From positions 40,566,001 through 40,630,000 of the forward strand of contig JASDFA010000007.1 in the NCBI GenBank assembly GCA_035772735.1: a DNA stretch of 64,000 nucleotides, given 5' to 3'. Each line of letters opens with the position of its first letter. Within the stretch, counting starts at the first letter, position 1. The notes beneath the pieces are model-generated. The model was not told where the DNA came from, did no database searches, and saw nothing but the letters and a program-made list of their open reading frames with translations. Origin of the DNA: Datura wrightii. Lineage: Eukaryota; Streptophyta; Magnoliopsida; Solanales; Solanaceae. The translations under genes were made by a program, and so were the position numbers. This document shows, piece after piece, positions 32,011 through 44,653 of this stretch.

Positions 32011-33010
32011 GTGCATTAAGAGAGTGTAGAACAAGGATCAAGTAAGACATATACTACACGAGAATAAATAATCAAAGTACTTGTAACAACATTAGGTGAG
32101 GCCTCCTGGTCCTGTCGACCGTCCAGAGCATAAAATTGATTATGGGTTGCCCCAGAACTAGAAGCCTCTCTCCCTTTGCCTCTGCCACGGCCTGTTGCTA
32201 GCTGAGGATCAGGTCTGGGAGGTCGAACGGAGGATGATGAAGCAACCGCTGATCGCGCCTGATCCTCCTCGACCCTATCTGAACAATCTCTCATAAAGTG
32301 CCCGGGCTACCCACAACGATAAAATACATTCTTCCCCTAATGACACTGACCTGAATGAGATTTCCCACACTGGGGACAAGGAGGCAATGGTGGTCGCCTC
32401 TGCCCCGCCCGTTCCTGTCGTCGAGAGCTAGATGGAGCTGGGCCTTGGTCTCTTCTCTGTCCCTAAAATTGAGGTAGGGCACTCCCTATTGGCCTAACTG
32501 ACTACCTAGATGACTGAGCCGCTGGGTCACCCTGCAGCCCTCAATAAGGACCCACAATCCTAGCTCTCTTTCGTTGCTCCTGTTGTCTATGAGTATCCCG
32601 TAATTGATGAACCAAATCCTCTACCCTCTAGGCGAAAGCCTGAATTTGTGAAATGTCCATGTGCTCCTGAGTAGATACCCCCAAGCAATCTCAAGATATA
32701 TGAAGCCCCAACCCTAACATGAACCAATGAACTCTATCCTCCATCGTCTGAACCATGTAAGGAGCATACCTGACAAGAGAATTAAACCGAAGACAACACT
32801 CATGCAAACTCATACTTCCTTGCTCTAGGTGCAAAAACTGCTCAGCTCGAGCCTGTCGAAGCTCCCGGGGTAGATAGTGGTGCATAAAGGCCTCGGAGAA
32901 CTCTTGCCACTCAGCTGGTGGTGCATCGGCTCCTCTAGATTGAGCCCAAGCCTCATACCACAATATGGACACATCATGTAGTCTGAAGGCCGCCAACTCT
33001 ACTTCTCAGT
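32011..33010 (-). pseudogene. gag (chromovirus B), 5' end cut off
   Basis: The capsid frame runs at 32996-32691 (AAFRLHDVSILWYEAWAQSR, LPRELRQARAEQFLHLEQGS, CLRFNSLVRYAPYMVQ). A degenerate zinc knuckle lies near 32330-32290, with cysteines and CGKSHSGQ-like spacing partly lost, followed by a Pro/Arg/Ser-rich tail. Several frameshifts are present. The frame still reads EVELAAFRL up to the insertion of LTR F at 33011. Confidence 0.82.
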
Positions 33011-34483
33011 TGTTGTAGCTCGCATCACCCAAGCATACGCAAGCGCACACGGTCATCAAGTAATATAGGACTGGAAGCCTTGATTATCATACCCTATAGA
33101 GACTTAGTTTAATCATTATAAGGTTATTACTTTATTTTTCTATTCTAACAAAACAGTTGAAATGGGGAATGGTTTGGGAAATTAAACTATTAAAAGTTTT
33201 AAATGTAAAATTAACTAATGCAGTTTCAAGCTTGTTTTTACTTGTTTAGTTTCAAGTTGAGTTTTCAAGACATGATTACACTAGAATGATTATTCCTAGG
33301 GTTGCTAGTTGAAAGTTACTATCCCATTCCTTGCCACTATCCCTAGAATCCAAGAGCTATTTCATGAATCCTAATGCCTATATCCCTATGGTCACAGGAT
33401 AAACATGAAACAACAATTATGCTTAATTGTATTTCAACTAAACAGGGTTGAAGGGTATATCCCTATCCTCTTATCAATGGATTTGAGGGTCTTTGAATTT
33501 CCGTTCTGTATTTACCTTTAACCCTTTTAATTCCCTTTTCCAAGTTCAATTGAAAGCCAACAGATTTACTTATAAGGTGATCAATCTCATAAATAAGAAA
33601 TTAAAATAAGTAAATACAAACAACCATTAAGGAAGAATCGAAACTAGATTAAATCAGTCTTTCAAACAATCAACCATCCACGATGGCAAAAACCCTAGAG
33701 TATGAGTTTAGCCACTCATAGCCAAGTGGAAAAATGAATACTTAATCATCATCATTTGAAATAAAATAGTAAAGAAGAGAAGAAACCTAGTGTAGAACTT
33801 TTTCTTCCTTTCATATGGATTACAATCCTCCACAAATGAAATACAAAATGTAAAAATGATCCAAAGATTGCTAAAATGCCCTAGAGGATGTATTTATACT
33901 TGAGCCTTCAAATGAAGCTTCTTCCCTCCAACACTTAGCTTTTAAATCTGTAATTTTAGCCTGGAATAGGTCTTGAGTTGTGTCCCACCTATCTCACCAT
34001 AGAGTTAGTCAAACTTACAGCAACTTCAGCTCATGGATAGGCCTGTTGCACCACCCTATCCATCTCACCAAGGACTTAACCAATTTTCTAACTTCTAACA
34101 TCTCTGGTGCACCACTCTCACCATAGCACCAGAGTGTTATTCAAATTCTTGAACATTACATCCCTTCTAGAACACGACATCCTCTATATCACCAGAATTC
34201 TGGGAATTTTATCTATATCTGGGGAAGCTCTGGGGATCCACGCCCACCATCTCACCAAGGTGTTGAATGAACATCCTACGAAGTTAAAGGCTTGGTGAGG
34301 GGCGCCAAAAATAGTCCCAGGAATGATGAAATTATCTCATCAAATTGATGGTCGGGCGATGGGTGCCGAGCGCCACCCATAGCCCCCGAACTTTCTTCTC
34401 AACTTCTCAAACCTTCAACATTGTTTTATTTTGGGTCCTTTTTCCTTGGTTTCCTGCTTAAAACACCTCAAATCATTTGTTAG
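33011..34483 (-). repeat. LTR F, Athila-like, minus orientation, inserted in gag of B
   Basis: The left end TGTTGTAGCTCGC and the next 40 bases resemble the ends of the Athila LTRs read backwards (CAAGCATACGCAAGCGCACAC, then GTAATATAGGACTGG). The CCCTAGAGTATGAG...GCCACTCAT block near 33695-33720 is also shared. The 5 bp before it is tcagt. It ends where element G begins, so its U3 start is not in view. Solo or truncated LTR; no gene seen. Confidence 0.6.
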
Positions 34484-36909
34484 TGTTGTGACTGCGCCCA
34501 AGCGCACACGCAAGCATACGTGGTCTTACAAGTAATACAGTGACCCTTTTTAAGAGTCGAATGTCGAACCCACAGGGACTGGACCAATTCAGCTAATTAT
34601 CAAGTTCAAGTGTGATATAAGCTTTCACAAGTGTTGATTATAAAAGTTTTCGATAAATTCTATTTAAATCTAGGGGTGGTCACATAAATACTCTGAAACA
34701 ATATTAGAAGCAACTAGAGCCAAGGCCGGATAATCATGCAATGCTACCCTTTGTAATGGTTCAAGTATGAAACTATCAATTTTTGTCTCACATAGTTGAA
34801 GATGTGATGTTCATGGTCTCTTGAGCCTCTAAACATGACAAACTAGCCTCACAACTACATCATTGAGTGGGGATGTGACATTCTAGTTCGTGGGCAATTC
34901 AACTACATGGATGTGGTTTATGGGGTTTATGCTCTTGATTATGGACTTTCATACCTCTAATCATTTAACTCAGCTTAGCTTCACAACTACTTCTACGAGT
35001 GGTGGAGTGATAATTCTAAGCCGGTGTCTCGCTATCATCTCGTTTTATCAACCAAGCAAGGCGAATTAGGTATAATTTCTATCCTAACTGCAAATCATAT
35101 CGAAAGATAAGAACTTGCTCCCTATATTCTCTTGTTCTTGACTAGGGTTGCTCTTTCGAGCTTTTGCCTAAGCTTAACGCCTTTATTTTCATGGTGATCA
35201 AGCATAAAAACAACCATAATGTAGAATGTAAGACAAAACAACAATTAACAACTCAAACCAAAACAAATTCATGCAATTACAATCATATCACGTAGCCTCC
35301 ACCTAGAGGAAGGGTTTTAGCCACTCATGTTCGTACAGATACTCAAAAACATAATTAAAGTGATGTACTTAAAAGAATAGATAAAAGAGAAGGTAAATTT
35401 TGTGAACCCTAGGTGAGTTCTTCACTTCTCCCTTCACTCCTTTACAGTTTTCAGAAAATATTTTGTGACAATTGATTTTAGAAGCTAAGGGTCCTATTTA
35501 TTGTAAATAGGGAATGTACAATTTTTGCCCGTCATGGAATGGCTCCATGGTACGGAGGTGATCGCGCTAATTTACCTCCGTGATAGGGAGGTATCGCGAC
35601 AACATACTAGAAATCACCTAAAAATTGAGCCTCGGCAGAAGCTTGCCGCGATGGCCGACATGGCACGCTGCCTGTGCGGCGTGATGGCTTGTGCGACACG
35701 CCCTTGGCGCGTAGATGTGCCTCGCGTGACACGGCGCTAGCACGCAGACAGCCTGTTTGCTGCATTGTTCTCGCACCAGGCATTGGCGTGGCACGGTGCT
35801 GGGCGCGGCACATGCACAGCGTGGCACGCTGCCTGGCGCGGTCAGCCTTGCCAAGGCATGGTTCCTTGCCGATTTTTCCAATTTGCTTCCCATTCCATTT
35901 CTCCACTTTACCCATCATAAATTAATTCCTCAACTGCATTTTTAACCTACAAAAACAAGGACTAATCATGTTGGTTAGCACATATCCAAATTTACAAAAA
36001 ATCACATGGTAATGTAAGCGCATAAATAGACAAACAAGACTAAACTAAGTTATAAAATAGCACTTGGGCACGCAATTATGCCCAAGATCACCACCCCACA
36101 CTTAAAGCCTTGTTCGTCCTCGAACAAACCTTTTACATCTCATGCACATGAAGACTCCCACATAGCTAATTTAGCAAGACAATTCAAGCTACGTCTATAA
36201 TGACTATTTAAGATAGCAAGTTAAAAATAGATCATGCAAGATTTAACCATTAAAATTAAATATAACTACGTTAAGACTTCCTAACCTCAAGAATCGACTT
36301 TCAATCTTAGCAAACTCATGCAAATCAACCGATCAAGAATTCCGACATGAATTTTTATCTTTCATTAAACATGTGCCCTCACAACACAAGAGAGTTGCCC
36401 ATTTTTACTCACAAAATTTCAAATCACACCATGTATGGGTATATAAATGGAAATTAAGCTCGCTCTTACAGAGAATTCACATGCATCATGTAGTGACCCA
36501 TAAACTTGCCTTTAGTGTATTACCCACTAATTTAAGGATGTGTGAACGTAAGATCAAGTAGGACTTATTGGGTTGTAATGTAAGCTAAGGGACGGGTGGG
36601 TACTATTATGGATAATAACAGTGGCTATCTTTCCCAAGCGCTTTTAATACATCGCACCTTCATTATGGACATCTCTTCTCTTACTTCACCCTCGTTCTTT
36701 TCACTCTTAAATTTCTTCTTCTTATTCCCATTTCTTTAAGAACACTTAGCTTATTAATAAGGAGTACTTAAGCCACTTTTTCATTCATTTATTTTCTTAC
36801 TCTCTACCAATACTCAAGCATTTTCAAACAAGTGCACCTTTGGCCTTTATCAACTTCCACAACTGTTATTTTTCCTTCTTTTTCTCGATTCTCACTCCTT
36901 TACTCTTTC
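34484..36909 (-). mobile_element. element G: 3' LTR and 3' internal region, Athila-like
   Basis: LTR at 34484-36090 (1607 bp): the right end CCCAAGATCA is the reverse of TGATCTTGGG, the left end is TGTTGTGACTGCG, and the candidate left target site is gttag (34479-34483). The PPT (36091-36104) and the hairpin TTGTTCG-AGGA-CGAACAA (36110-36127) follow. About 780 bp of 3' non-coding sequence colinear with H (40126-40945) comes next. At 36909 it stops abruptly against plus-strand integrase of element E. No gene in this piece. Confidence 0.82.
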
Positions 36910-36910
36910 A

Positions 36911-38043
36911 GATATAGTAAACCTGATAGTAAGTGGAGTGTACCCACCAGAGGTAACTGCTCAACAAATAAAGAAGCTGAAGCATGAGTCCCGATACTAT
37001 ATGTGGGATGATCCATATTTATTCAAGCAAGGACCAGATCATGTAATGATATGGTGCATTCCAGAGAGTCAGATAGTTGAAGTGTTGAGAAGTTGTCATT
37101 CATCGTCGTATGGCGGTCATCATGGAGGATAGCGCACCACTCATAAAGTGCTCTAGTCCGGTTTCTTTTGGACAACTTTATTCAAGGATGCAGCAGCATA
37201 TGCCAAGTCTTGTGACCAGTGCCAGAGAATAGATTAGCAAGAAACATGAGATGCCATTGCATAACATCTTGGAAGTTGAGGTATTCGACGTGTGGGGGAT
37301 AGATTTCATGGGGCCCTTTCCACCGTCATTTGGTAATCAATATATTTTTGTAGTAGTAGATTATGTTTCCAAATGGGTTGAGGCCGCAACTTTTCGCACC
37401 AATGATACCAAGGTAGTGGCTAAGTTTGTGAAGAAGCAAATTTTTACCAGATTTGGAACACCACGAGCTATTATTAGCGATGGAAGTTCACACTTTGTTA
37501 ATACCTGGTTTCGAAATTTTTTGGCTAAATATGGAGTTCGGCATAAAGTGGCTACAGCATATCACCCTCAAACTAGAGGGCAGGTAGAAGTGTCAAACAG
37601 GGAAGTCAAGCAGATTCTACAGAAAACTGTGAATGCTCAATGAAAGGATTGGGCAAGCAAATTAGATGATGCTTTGTGGGCATATAGAACTGCTTATAAG
37701 ACACCAATTGGAACTTCACCTTATCGGTTAGTTTATGGGAAGGCATGTCACTTACCTGTGGAGCTTGAGCATCAGGCATACTAGGCTGTGTAGAAGCTGA
37801 ATATGGATCCCGAGTTAGCTGGGAAAAAGCGGTTGTTGCAATTGTATGAGTTGGATGAGTTTCGTTGGCATGCATATGAGAGTGCTAAGTTGTACAAACA
37901 AAAAACTAATAGGTGTCATGACAAACATGTAGTGCCTCAAATCTTTGACCCTGGATAGATGGTGTTACTATTCAACTCCAGGTTGAAGTTATTCCCAGGA
38001 TAGATGAGATGTAAGTGGTCTAGACCATTTGAGGTAGCAAGGG
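36911..38043 (+). pseudogene. integrase, Athila type, broken (element E)
   Basis: Colinear with the integrase of A. The HHCC module (HHGG...CDQC) is interrupted by stops at 37130-37132 and beyond. The core frame 37251-37643 is open and keeps Asp (37302-37304, VWGIDFMGPF), Asp (37479-37481, IISDG) and Glu (37587-37589, GQVEVSN). Further stops are a TGA at 37641-37643 and several in the C-terminal part. Similarity ends at PFEVA near 38040. The last 60 or so codons including KHYWGED are gone, replaced directly by the spacer. Confidence 0.87.
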
Positions 38044-38594
38044 ACCCCGTAAGTGTTTGGAAAAATATGGACCAAGAAACAGTGGGCCTGCGCGTTCACT
38101 CCATGGCACTTAGTTGATGCTTCGCGTCACGGAGTTGATGCTCCACGTTAGCCTCCGTGCTTCGTTGAGGTGTATTTTGTGACGGGTTTACTTAAATAGT
38201 CGGGTCAACCCGTCCAAAATCCCTTCCTTTTAACCCCAAAATCAGCACTTCAGCCCCATTTTCTCCCATTACCTCCGCGACAAAACCCCCATTCCCTCTC
38301 CCCTCTTAAGCGTGCCACGCCTAGACAGTAAAGATTCATCCAATCTTCTTCACAACTAAGATTAATAGGTATGTTTAGTGTTTTTCTTCCTTTCTTATTC
38401 GAATTTCTTGGCATGAACACATAGTTAAGCCAAAGTCAACCCTAAGTCATGAGAACTTGATTGAATCAAGCTTTTGTTGGTTAATCATTATGTTAGTTTA
38501 TGGTAATTGCTCTATGCACTCATAATTGCTCTATGCACTCGATAATGACATGACTTATTGCATTTTGTGTATTACCTACATGTTGGGGTGCTTG
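38044..38594 (+). promoter_or_regulatory. palindromic module, TATA-like leader and start of intron (element E)
   Basis: Degenerate palindromic units lie at about 38090-38170. A CTTTTAACCCC TATA-like motif (near 38230) and CT-rich leader follow, with donor TAG|GTATGT (GT at 38369-38370). From there to 38589 is intron sequence. Element H is inserted after the target site gcttg (38590-38594). No gene. Confidence 0.42.
38590..38594. other. left target-site duplication of element H
   Basis: GCTTG here is repeated exactly at 46200-46204, immediately outside the other LTR. Confidence 0.93.
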
Positions 38595-40125
38595 TGTTGA
38601 GACTGCGTAACGACAGCGCCAAAAACTTGTTGACGACTGCACACGCAAGTGTACGTGGTCTTACAAGTAATACAGTGGCCCTTTTTAAGAGCCGGATGTC
38701 GAACCCACAAAGACTGGAACAATTCAGCTAATTATCAAGTTCAAGTGTGATATTAACTTTCACAAGTGTTGATTTCGACATTTTCAATAAAGTTTAATTA
38801 AGTCTAGGGGTGGTCACAGAAATACTCTGAAAACATTCAAGAAGCAACTAGAGCTAACGCCGGATAATCATGCGATAGTACGCTTTGTCTTGGTTTAAGT
38901 ATGGAATTATCAATTGTCGTCTCACATAATTACAATTGCATGTTCATGGTCTTTCGAGCCTATAAAAATGATAAACTAGCCTCACAACTACATCATTGAG
39001 CGGAGATGTGACATTCTAGTTCGTGGCCAATTCCATTACGTGGATGTGGTTTACGGGGTTTATGCTCTTGATTAGGGACTTTCGTACCTCTAATCATTTA
39101 ACTCATCTTAGCTTCACAACTACTTCTACGAGTGGTGATGTGATAATTCTAAGTTGGTGTCTAACTCATCCCGTTTTAGTAACCAAGCAAGGCAAATTAG
39201 GTAGAATTTCTTATCCTAACCGCGAATTATATCGTAAGATACAAACTTGCTCCCTACATTCTTTGTTCTTGCCTAGGTTTATTTTCTCAAGATTTTACGT
39301 AGGTGTAACGTGTATGTTTTCATGGTGATCAATCATAAAAACAACCATAATTAAGTATGTAAGACAAAACAACAATAAATTACTTAAAACCAAAACACAT
39401 TCGCATAATCGCAATCATACCTTGTGGCTTCAACCCTAGAGGAAGGGTTCTAGCCACTCAAGTTCGTATAACGACAATAAAACATAATTAAAGTACCATA
39501 CTTAAAAGAATTGGTAGAAGAGAAGATGAAATTTAAGAACCCTAGATGAGTTCTCCCACTTCTCCCTTCACTCCTTAGTAGTTTTTCAGAAATATTACGT
39601 GACAAAATATTTTTAGGAGCCAAGGGACCTATTTATAGTAAATGAGAGGTGTACAAAATTATGCCCAGCATGAAATAGCTCCATGGCACGGAGGTGAACG
39701 CGCTAATTTACCTCCGTGACATGGAGGTAACACGCAGGCACGCTGGAAAACACATAAAACCGTCGCCAGGCAGAAGCTGGCAGCGTGTCACGCTGCTTGT
39801 GCAGCGCGTTTGAGGGCTTGTCATGGCCCTTGTCGTGCAGCTAGGCCTGCCGTGGCACATTGCTGTCGCACAGGTGGGCTGTTTTGCGTGTTCTCCTTGC
39901 CGACTTTCGCGTCTTGCTTCCGATTCCATTCCTCTACTTCACCAACTCATGGATTAGTTCCTCAAATTCATTTTAAACCTACAACAACGAGAACTAATCT
40001 TGTTGGTTAGTATATATATTCACATTTACATAAAATTACATGAGAATGTATATAAATAAGTAGATAAACAAGACGAAAACTAAGTTATAAAGTATCACTT
40101 GGGCATGCCATTTTTTCCAAGATCA
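38595..40125 (-). repeat. 3' LTR of element H (1531 bp)
   Basis: The left end TGTTGAGACTGCG (CTCAACA on the minus strand) lies next to the target site. The right end CCAAGATCA lies next to the PPT. U3 has palindromic units (39680-39860) and a TATA box TATAAAT on the minus strand (39637-39631). The U5 end contains a copy of the PBS-proximal sequence (see findings). Two diverged copies of a 45-bp segment lie at 38981-39023 and 39113-39157. Confidence 0.9.
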
Positions 40126-41921
40126 CCTACCCCACACTTAAAGCCTTGTTCATCCTCGAACAACCCTTTTACATATGGTGTAAATGAAGACTCACACATA
40201 ACTAATTTAGCAAGACAATTCAAGCTACGGCTACAATGATTGTTTAAGATAGAAAGTTAAAAATAGAGCATGCACGATTTGGTCATTGAAATGAAATACA
40301 ACTATGTTAAGATTTCCTAACCTCAAGAATCCACTCTCAATCTTAGAAAACTCATGCAAATCAACCGATCAAGAAATCCAACATGAATGTTATCTCTCAT
40401 TAAACATGTGCGCTCACAACAAGAGAGTTACCCATTTTTACTCACAAATTTTTAACTCACAACATGTATGGGTATATGAATAAAATTACGCTCGCTCTCT
40501 CAAAGAATTCGCATGCATCATGTAGTGAACCATAAGCTTGCCCTTAGTGTTCTCCACTCATTTAAGGATGTTTGAACGTAAGATCAAGTAGGACTTATCA
40601 GGTTGTAATGTAAGCTAAGGGAAAGGTAGGTAATATTATGGATAATAACAATGGCTATCTTCCCCAAGCGCTTTTAATAACTTCAACCTTCATTAAGGAC
40701 ATCTCTTTTCTTACTTCCTCCTCATTCTTTTCACTCTTGAATTTTCTCTTCTTGTTCCCATTTCTTTAAGCACACTCAACTTATTAGTAAGGGGTACTTA
40801 AGAAACTTTTTCATTCATTTATTTCTTACTCCCTACCAATAATCAATCATTTTCAAACAAGTGGACCCTTGACCTTTCTCACTTTTACAACTGCTACTTT
40901 TCCTTTCTTTTTCATGCTTCTCACTCTTTCACTCTTTCGGATTTTTCCCTTAAGCGCTTAGGAGTTTTAGATAAAATTCAAGGCTAATGAAAGAAAAAGG
41001 ATTAAGCTTATGTTGTAGCTATCAAAGAATAGGCTTAAGGCTCAATGGGGCTCACTAGGATTCAACATTCAAGGTAGTTAAAGTGAGGGATAAAAATTAG
41101 GTTCACTCAAAGAAATACCTACATCATCTCCTATAGTCCACATCCTTCATTTTGTTTTATATACACACCAGGAAAGTTCTAGACATTCCACAATAGCACG
41201 GAATATTCAAAAAACTTACACTCACAGCACATGCTCAACTCAAGACACATTCAGCAGACTCTTACTCAGCTAATCGAAAGAATTTAGAATTAAGCTTCAA
41301 CCACATGGAGTCAAATTCAAGAGCATAAGCGTCTCAAACAAAGTTATACACTTCTTACATGCTTAAACACTAACCACACTTGTATCCTACAATCATGTAT
41401 AGCACATAGCAAGAACATCAAGCCATCAATTTGCTACGGGTTCAAAAACCAAAACCTATTGAGTAATTTTCCTCAAGACGGTCGTCATCCATCCATCGTC
41501 AAAAATAGTCTCTAACTATGACTAAAAACATTATATACATACAAAGGAAATTTTTATTATTATTATTCAGTTCAAAGACCCCCCCGTCAGAAAAGAACTA
41601 AAAAGAAAAACCAACGGGTGATGAAGTCATGCTTAATTCAAAATTTTTGTTCCAATATTTATCAAGCACTACATTCACCAAAATCATTAAGCAAAAAAAA
41701 AATTTAAAATTTTCCTCACCCCACACTTGAATCATGCTATGTCCCCAAAGCATCTAATTAAAATTCAAAAGGGTGAGAAATACTCCCTGCGCCTCTATGC
41801 CTAGCTAATAGCATGTTTTTCTTCATTTTTGCACAAGTGGGTATTCGACCCCACACTTTTCCTCTTCCATGCTTTTTAGCTTCCTCCTCCAAGGGTACTC
41901 AGATTTCCCCTTCATCTGTGC
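40126..41921 (-). other. 3' non-coding region of element H
   Basis: No gene. From the LTR inward come the PPT (CCTACCCCACACTT on plus, 40126-40139) and a hairpin with arms 40146-40152/40157-40163 closed by a G-U pair in the RNA. A region shared with G follows, then the conserved CATCCATC block (about 41465-41520). Another GTGTGGGGTGAGG motif (41714-41726) and a hairpin ATGCT...AGCAT around a GGGGACA loop (41734-41753) complete it. Confidence 0.68.
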
Positions 41922-43327
41922 TTAAATATCCACCAAAAACAACACAAGTTGATAATAACCAAAATCAACATTAAAAAAAATCACAAATTGTACCTGTGGT
42001 ACCCTTGGGCTTCCTCTCAAGCAGCACCTTGTTTTACGTTGCTGTATGACATGGACTATCCTTTTCAGGACATCCTCATTTGGGTTCCCTTTCAAGAACC
42101 ATCTTCTTCTCTTTTGATTTTTAGAGGAAACAGCCTCCACTTTATTCCTGTCTTCCTCCAACTTCTTATCAAACTGAAGCCCTTTATCAGACTCGGGCTG
42201 AACACTTATCATTAGCTTCGGCCGTGGACCTGTGGAATCTACCACCCCACACATATCCTCTGACAACACACTAACCTTACAAAGGTTTCTGTATTGTGTG
42301 GGTGGGTTCATTTCCTGGTATACTTGGAAGAGTTCTTCTTCATCCTCGACCCTCATTTTCAGGGTCCCTGCTCTTAAGTCAATTACCGCTCCTCCGGTGG
42401 CCAAGAATGGTCGTCCCAAGATTAAGGGTACCTGGTCATCAACATGGAAATCTAAGATAATAAAATCAGCAGGTATAATAAACTTACCCACTTTGATGAG
42501 AAGGTCCTCTATTATCCCATCAGGTGCCACTCGCGACTTATCCGCCAGTTGCAACATCAATCTTGTTAGTCGCGGTTTCCCAACCCTAGGGTGTTAAATA
42601 AAGATAGGGGCATTAGATTCACTGCTTCCCCTAAATCACATAGGGCTCGTAGCACTCCAGCTTTACCAATTTGTATGGGGAGGGTAAAACTCCCTGGGTC
42701 TTTGAGCTTCTTAGGAATCTTGCTCAATACCCTGTGATTGCATTCCTCCGTCAGTGCTACTGTCTGGACATCCACCAATCTGACTTTATTGGCCATCACA
42801 TCCTTCAAGTATTTAGCATACTTGGGCATTCCCTGCAAAACATCAAGCAAAGGCAAATTTATGTAAAGTTCTTTGAAAATCTCAAAGAACTTTTTGAAGC
42901 ATTCCTCCTCCTTGCTCTTTCTGAATCTCTGAGGGAATGGTGGTGGTGGTCTTTGTGCTGGCTGCAATGAAGATTGTGCATTTTGTTGCACAGCACTCTG
43001 ATTCTCTCCCTTGTCAGTGGATGTTCCTTGTCTAACCAACTCCGGCTGCACCTCATTTCTTTTCTCTTTTGGCACTACATCAGCTACTTGTTTTCCGCTC
43101 CTCAGATTGATGGTGTTGACCTGATGGGGGTTAGGATCTGTGTCACTTAGTCGTCCTCTCTGCGGTCTCATATTTTGAGCAGTTGCTATCTGACCCATCT
43201 GCTTTTCTAGATTGCGGGTGGCCAATTGCTGATTCTTCAAGTCTGATGCCATCCTCGCCTGATTCTCTGCTAATTGAGTCCGGGTCTCCATGATTTTCTG
43301 CAACATTTCCTCAATGTTGCTGCTCAA
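41922..43327 (-). pseudogene. gag C-terminal part and protease (element H)
   Basis: The frame 43327-42566 carries LAENQARMASDLKNQQLATR, RPPPPFPQRFRKSKEEE, LPLLDVLQGMPKYAKYLKDV and the protease active site CDLGEAVNLMP. A one-base shift near 42563 leads into 42560-41922 with LQLADKSRVAPDGIIEDLL and LILGRPFLATGGAVID. After protease the frame continues about 110 residues without any RT motif and stops at 41922. It matches N at 24540-25500. RT and integrase are absent. Confidence 0.86.
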
Positions 43328-44545
43328 TTGACCATCATTCTTCCTATTATGCTAATACTGCTACTGTTGAGGTTGCTGATAACTTTGCTTTTGATTTCCA
43401 CCCAAAGAAAAATTCGGGTGGCTCTGCCAATATTTGTTGTAGTTGTTTCCAAAATTCTGAGTCTTCCTCTGCACATTCCCAACAAAATTGACTGATTCCG
43501 GATTGGCTCCATAAGATTCTTCATTGTGCCCATTATTTTCACAAAATTCACACCAACTCGGGGTTTGCTGAACTGCATTAACCTGACCCTATTGTTGGTT
43601 CATACTCAGTTTATTGAACTAAGTCATAATCTGATGCTGGAATGAAGCTAGCTGTGCCGCCAAGGAATTCATACCATCTACCTCTATCAACCCTGCTCTC
43701 CTTCCTACCCCTCTCGATTATTCACTGTGCCATTCTGGATTTCCCTGTGCAATTCTATTCAACAGCGTATACAGCTCATCATACGTCTTCTTTAAGGCTT
43801 GCCCACCAGATGCAAAGTCTAGCAAAATTTTTGTGTGTGGGTCTAGACTTTCTACAAAGGTATGGGCTAGCACTTCATTGGATTGCTGGTGATGGGGATA
43901 GTCTCTTAATAATGACTTGAATCTTTCCCAAGCCAAATATAAATTCTCATCAGGCCTCTGCTTGAAACTTAGTATTTCACTTCTCAATTTTACAGTCTTG
44001 CCTGAAGGAAAGAATCTGATCAAAAACTTCTTCGCCAAATCATCCCAAGAAGTTATGGAGTTTGGTGGCTCAGCTTTCAACCACCTTTTTTCCTCTCCCA
44101 ACAATGAAAATGGGAAGAGGGTAAGTCAGACATAGTCTGTGGACACTCCGGTGGGGACGAAAGTGTCACTAATCTCTAAAAAGTTCTGTAAGTGCTGCAA
44201 CGGGTCCTTATGTGCCATCCCAGTAAACTGACCACTAGAATGTAACAGCTGCACCTTATTTTGTTTCAATTCAAAGTTCCCTCCAGGTTCCGATTTACGA
44301 ATACTAGAGTTCACGTTCATCGCTTGTGGGATTGCCACTTCGCGAACTGGTCTGGCTGCCATTGCTTTCGGTGACAAATATGCTTGTCCTGCGGGTGGTT
44401 GTTGTTGTACCTTTTCTTGAAGTCTTTTCATCTTTTGCTCAAGAGTTACTCTACTTCGCAAATGAATTTGACGTTCTGGTTCAAGCAACAGTTCCACAAG
44501 CTCTCTATTCCTAGCCAGCTCGACAAGACAAGTGTCACCTGCAAT
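43328..44545 (-). pseudogene. gag N-terminal and capsid part (element H)
   Basis: Starts in the region ELARNRELVELLLEPERQIH (about 44530-44470). PVREVAIPQAMNVNSSIRKS and QLLHSSGQFTGMAHKDPLQH follow, then after a break near 44110 come RWLKAEPPNSITSW, FLIRFFPSGKTVKL and NLYLAWERFKSLLRDYPHH (43718-44104). The frame stops after GNPEWHSE. From 43700 to 43330 the reading frame changes repeatedly. No clear ATG is visible at the start. Confidence 0.84.
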
Positions 44546-44629
44546 AAGTCAGACTAAGACCAAGTTTCTCAACACTTAAGGAAATTAAAAATCACACAAA
44601 AACATACAAATTTACTAAACTTTGCAGAG

Positions 44630-44647
44630 TCCCCGGCAACAGCGCCA
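44630..44647 (-). other. primer-binding site, tRNA-Asp (element H)
   Basis: The minus strand reads TGGCGCTGTTGCCGGGGA, one base different from the complement of the plant tRNA-Asp 3' end. It lies six bases from the LTR end. Confidence 0.9.
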
Positions 44648-44653
44648 AAAACT

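Larger units (their letters stand above)
17302..33010 (-). mobile_element. Tekay/Del-type chromovirus B, split by element N and cut by LTR F
   Basis: On the minus strand: gag (33010 to about 32011), protease (continuing across N from 31614 to 21959), RT, RNase H, integrase with chromodomain, PPT, 3' LTR (18898-17302). The 5' LTR and start of gag are missing beyond 33010, where LTR F is inserted. The protease-to-RT linker reads through if 21960-31608 is ignored, which shows that N is a later insertion. Confidence 0.86.

Noticed and set aside
35607..35918. Overlapping ORFs on both strands rich in Ala, Arg and Cys
   Set aside because: They come from the GC-rich palindromic module in the LTR of G. 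No domain, and frames open on both strands because of composition.
34484..36909. G as the right half of H or E
   Set aside because: The LTR of G has its own ends and sequence, H has two complete LTRs of its own, and orientation differs from E.
42232..42597. Plus-strand ORF of 121 codons
   Set aside because: Antisense to the protease of element H.
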